Positions 62,101-64,000 of a stretch of 64,000 nucleotides of DNA are shown here, piece after piece. The DNA is from Rhynchosporium graminicola (taxonomy: Eukaryota > Ascomycota > Leotiomycetes > Helotiales > Ploettnerulaceae). Position 1 is the first letter of the stretch; each line of letters begins with the position of its first letter. The notes beneath the pieces are model-generated. The model was not told the origin of the DNA. It ran no database searches and saw only the letters and a list, made by a program, of their open reading frames with translations. The stretch is from assembly GCA_900074885.1 (NCBI GenBank), contig FJUW01000003.1, positions 394,512-458,511 on the forward strand, in the 5' to 3' direction. The translations under genes were made by a program, and so were the position numbers.

Positions 62101-64000
62101 TATTAATAGACTAGAAGTACCCCGAAATAGTAATAGCTATGAAATCCTTCTTAGGATTCTATAAGTTCTACTATTAATTTATTTGGAATTTCGGTCTTAT
62201 CGCTAAACCTCTCTTAGTGCTTACTCGGCCTATAGTACTATAGAATTTCACTAATAATTATAAGAAGTCCTTCGACGATTTATATTAATAGCTATTATTA
62301 GTATAGAAACTATACTATTTCGACCCTAAATTATAAACTAAACTAGAAACTAATACTTCTGATAGTATAATAACTAGAGTTATCTCCTAATTATATAAAG
62401 ATAACTAGTAGTATCTAATTAGATTCTACTCTTATATTCTTAATAGATATAAACTAAACTAGGAGATCTATAATAAAGAGCTATATACTATTATTAAGTC
62501 TTTCCGGAAATAAAGACCGGAACTTATATCTTTATAACGCTATACTAGCGTATATATAGACTATTAATCCTTAGAATACTTTATAATTACTAAGGTCCTA
62601 ACTAGTAAGTAAGCTAAATAGATAGAATTCCTTTCCGAATTCAACTTTTAAATTATATATACGCTTAATAAAGATAACGCTAAAGCTAATATCCTTAGCT
62701 ATAGGGAATAAGATCTAAGGATATAAGAATAATAGAAACGGGATAATAGATCTCGGGTTTTATTACCTCTAGATTACTTAGACTTTAGGATTAATATAGA
62801 ACTAGCTAAGTATTATATCGATTAAATCAGTTATATATACCTAATATCGCTAGGGACTAATACGCTACCGGAACCCGTACGTAATTCCTTTAATTTAATC
62901 GAGAAGCTATACTAATTTAACTAAGAATTATTCTCTAATAAATAGAATATATTAGGAGATAACTATATTATTAATAATAGTTTATTACTTTATAATAATC
63001 GTCTATATGTATAATACTATACTCCGCTATATACCTATTTAATTAGTGAAGTCTATAATCAAGTTTCCTTTACTTATCTAAATACTCGTAAGACCGCCGA
63101 AATAATTTCTACCTATTACTACTAGAAAGGACTTATATCGGATATAAAACGGTATACTTGTAATTACCGCTCTTATTAGTACTCTTATCCGAAGTAAACA
63201 AAATAGTAAGGATTCCTCTACTTATTACTAGTACTTAGCTACCTTATATAGTACTTAGCTATAGATTTTAAGGACTTCTTGCTTAATAACTAAGGATTTA
63301 ATAAGATATTAGTATTTATCGACCGCTTAGGGAAGGACTCCGTATTAATACTATACTACTATAATATCGATACTCGCAGGATAGTAATATTATTTATTTA
63401 ATAGATATATTATTTCGGATATACTCTTAAGTTAATTATATCTGACTAAGGAGCTTAATTAGTCTTATCCTTTTAGTAAGAGTTTTACTATATAATTAGA
63501 GTTAAGGTTAAGCTCTTTACTTCCTTCTACTAGTAAACTAATAGATAAACGGAGATTATAAATTAGTATATTAACTAACGCTTTAGACTTTTCGTTAATT
63601 ACTACTAGAGTAACTAAGGCGAACTACTACTAATAATAAACCGCGCTTAAGTAACTTTACCTTACGACTCTATCGGTATAGCGCTATATACCCTTAAATA
63701 TAGTATACTACTACGGAATAGCTAGGACTAGAAGTAACTTACTAGATTAATACTATAAGAGAAGCTTAATTATACTAATACTAAATCCTTAGCTAAACGT
63801 ACTAAATCCGCTATCGAGGTTATAAAAGCTAATATACTAGCTACTTAGTATAAGATAAGCGCTATAACTAACCCGAAATAGTATAATATTAACTAGGAAG
63901 TTAGAGATAAGGTATTTCTCTTTATAAGGAACCTTAAGAATTACTAGCTAAGTAAGAAGCTATCTAGTCTCTAAGTAAGACTATACTAGGTCCTAGCTAA
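59170..64000 (+). pseudogene. gag-pol remnant of chromovirus copy 2
   Basis: Gag-like sequence runs to about 60470. Protease follows with LIDTGANGYLFI at about 60555-60590 (DTG intact, unlike copy 1). RT starts near 61500 (FVKKADRGLRFYIDY) and has AYLNNILIYS at about 61903, where both catalytic Asp codons now read Asn. Integrase extends past the window end. Frames contain many TAG/TAA stops at expected Gln/Trp positions. Confidence 0.85.

Larger units (their letters stand above)
58418..64000 (+). mobile_element. Ty3/gypsy chromovirus, copy 2 (5' 5.6 kb, RIP-degraded)
   Basis: Collinear with copy 1: the LTR, then the leader matching 16159-16413 and, without the copia insert, 22628 onward to about 27690. 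It shows the empty copia A target site (TTTAA once, 58936-58940). The element runs off the window within integrase. Frames are broken by RIP-type stops. Confidence 0.95.

Noticed and set aside
1..64000. CRISPR array, prophage or bacterial defence system
   Set aside because: The window is fungal nuclear DNA; there are no short regularly spaced repeats and no operons.

Overview
The window looks like a chromosome segment from a filamentous ascomycete. Spliceosomal introns of about 47-160 nt with fungal GT..AG and CTAAC-type signals, a GH7 cellobiohydrolase with a CBM1 domain, a psi-factor type oxygenase and transposons scarred by repeat-induced point mutation (RIP) all point that way. A plant-associated or saprotrophic leotiomycete is my guess; the sequence does not prove a genus.

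The DNA alternates between normal-composition gene islands and TA-rich, CpA/TpG-poor transposon blocks. From left to right: (1) 1-3310, the 3' part of a RIP-degraded Ty1/copia element (family A) with its 205-bp LTR; (2) 4327-12811, a gene island with a nine-exon fatty-acid dioxygenase/P450 fusion (Ppo/linoleate diol synthase), a secreted or vacuolar M28 aminopeptidase with a PA domain, and a proline-rich low-complexity protein; (3) 12812-15890, gene-poor sequence; (4) 15891-35477, a nested transposon block; (5) 36806-57570, a second gene island with GH7 cellobiohydrolase, a small hypothetical protein, a CorA-like GMN-motif membrane protein with damaged or unusual structure, a GH47 alpha-mannosidase, an S8 subtilase and a decayed leucine-rich-repeat gene; (6) 58397-64000, an inverted LTR stub followed by the 5' 5.6 kb of a second chromovirus copy.

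The nested block can be resolved to the base. The host is a Ty3/gypsy chromovirus (268-bp LTRs, target duplication GTAAC, about 7.8 kb once the inserts are removed). It carries one complete copia A element (16414-22627, duplication TTTAA) and one complete copia B element in reverse orientation (29166-34751, duplication GAAAC). The second chromovirus copy at the right edge preserves the uninterrupted target of copia A. In-frame stops in these elements sit mostly where Gln or Trp codons are expected, as RIP would give, and RIP has also changed reverse-transcriptase Asp codons to Asn.

The least explained feature is a coding-like reading on the minus strand (about 28163-29130) in the chromovirus, downstream of and convergent with its pol gene; it resembles no retroelement domain I know. 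The ordinary genes share a theme of secretion and extracellular degradation (aminopeptidase, cellobiohydrolase, subtilase, with an ER/Golgi mannosidase for glycoprotein processing). They are separate transcription units, and I see no biosynthetic cluster.
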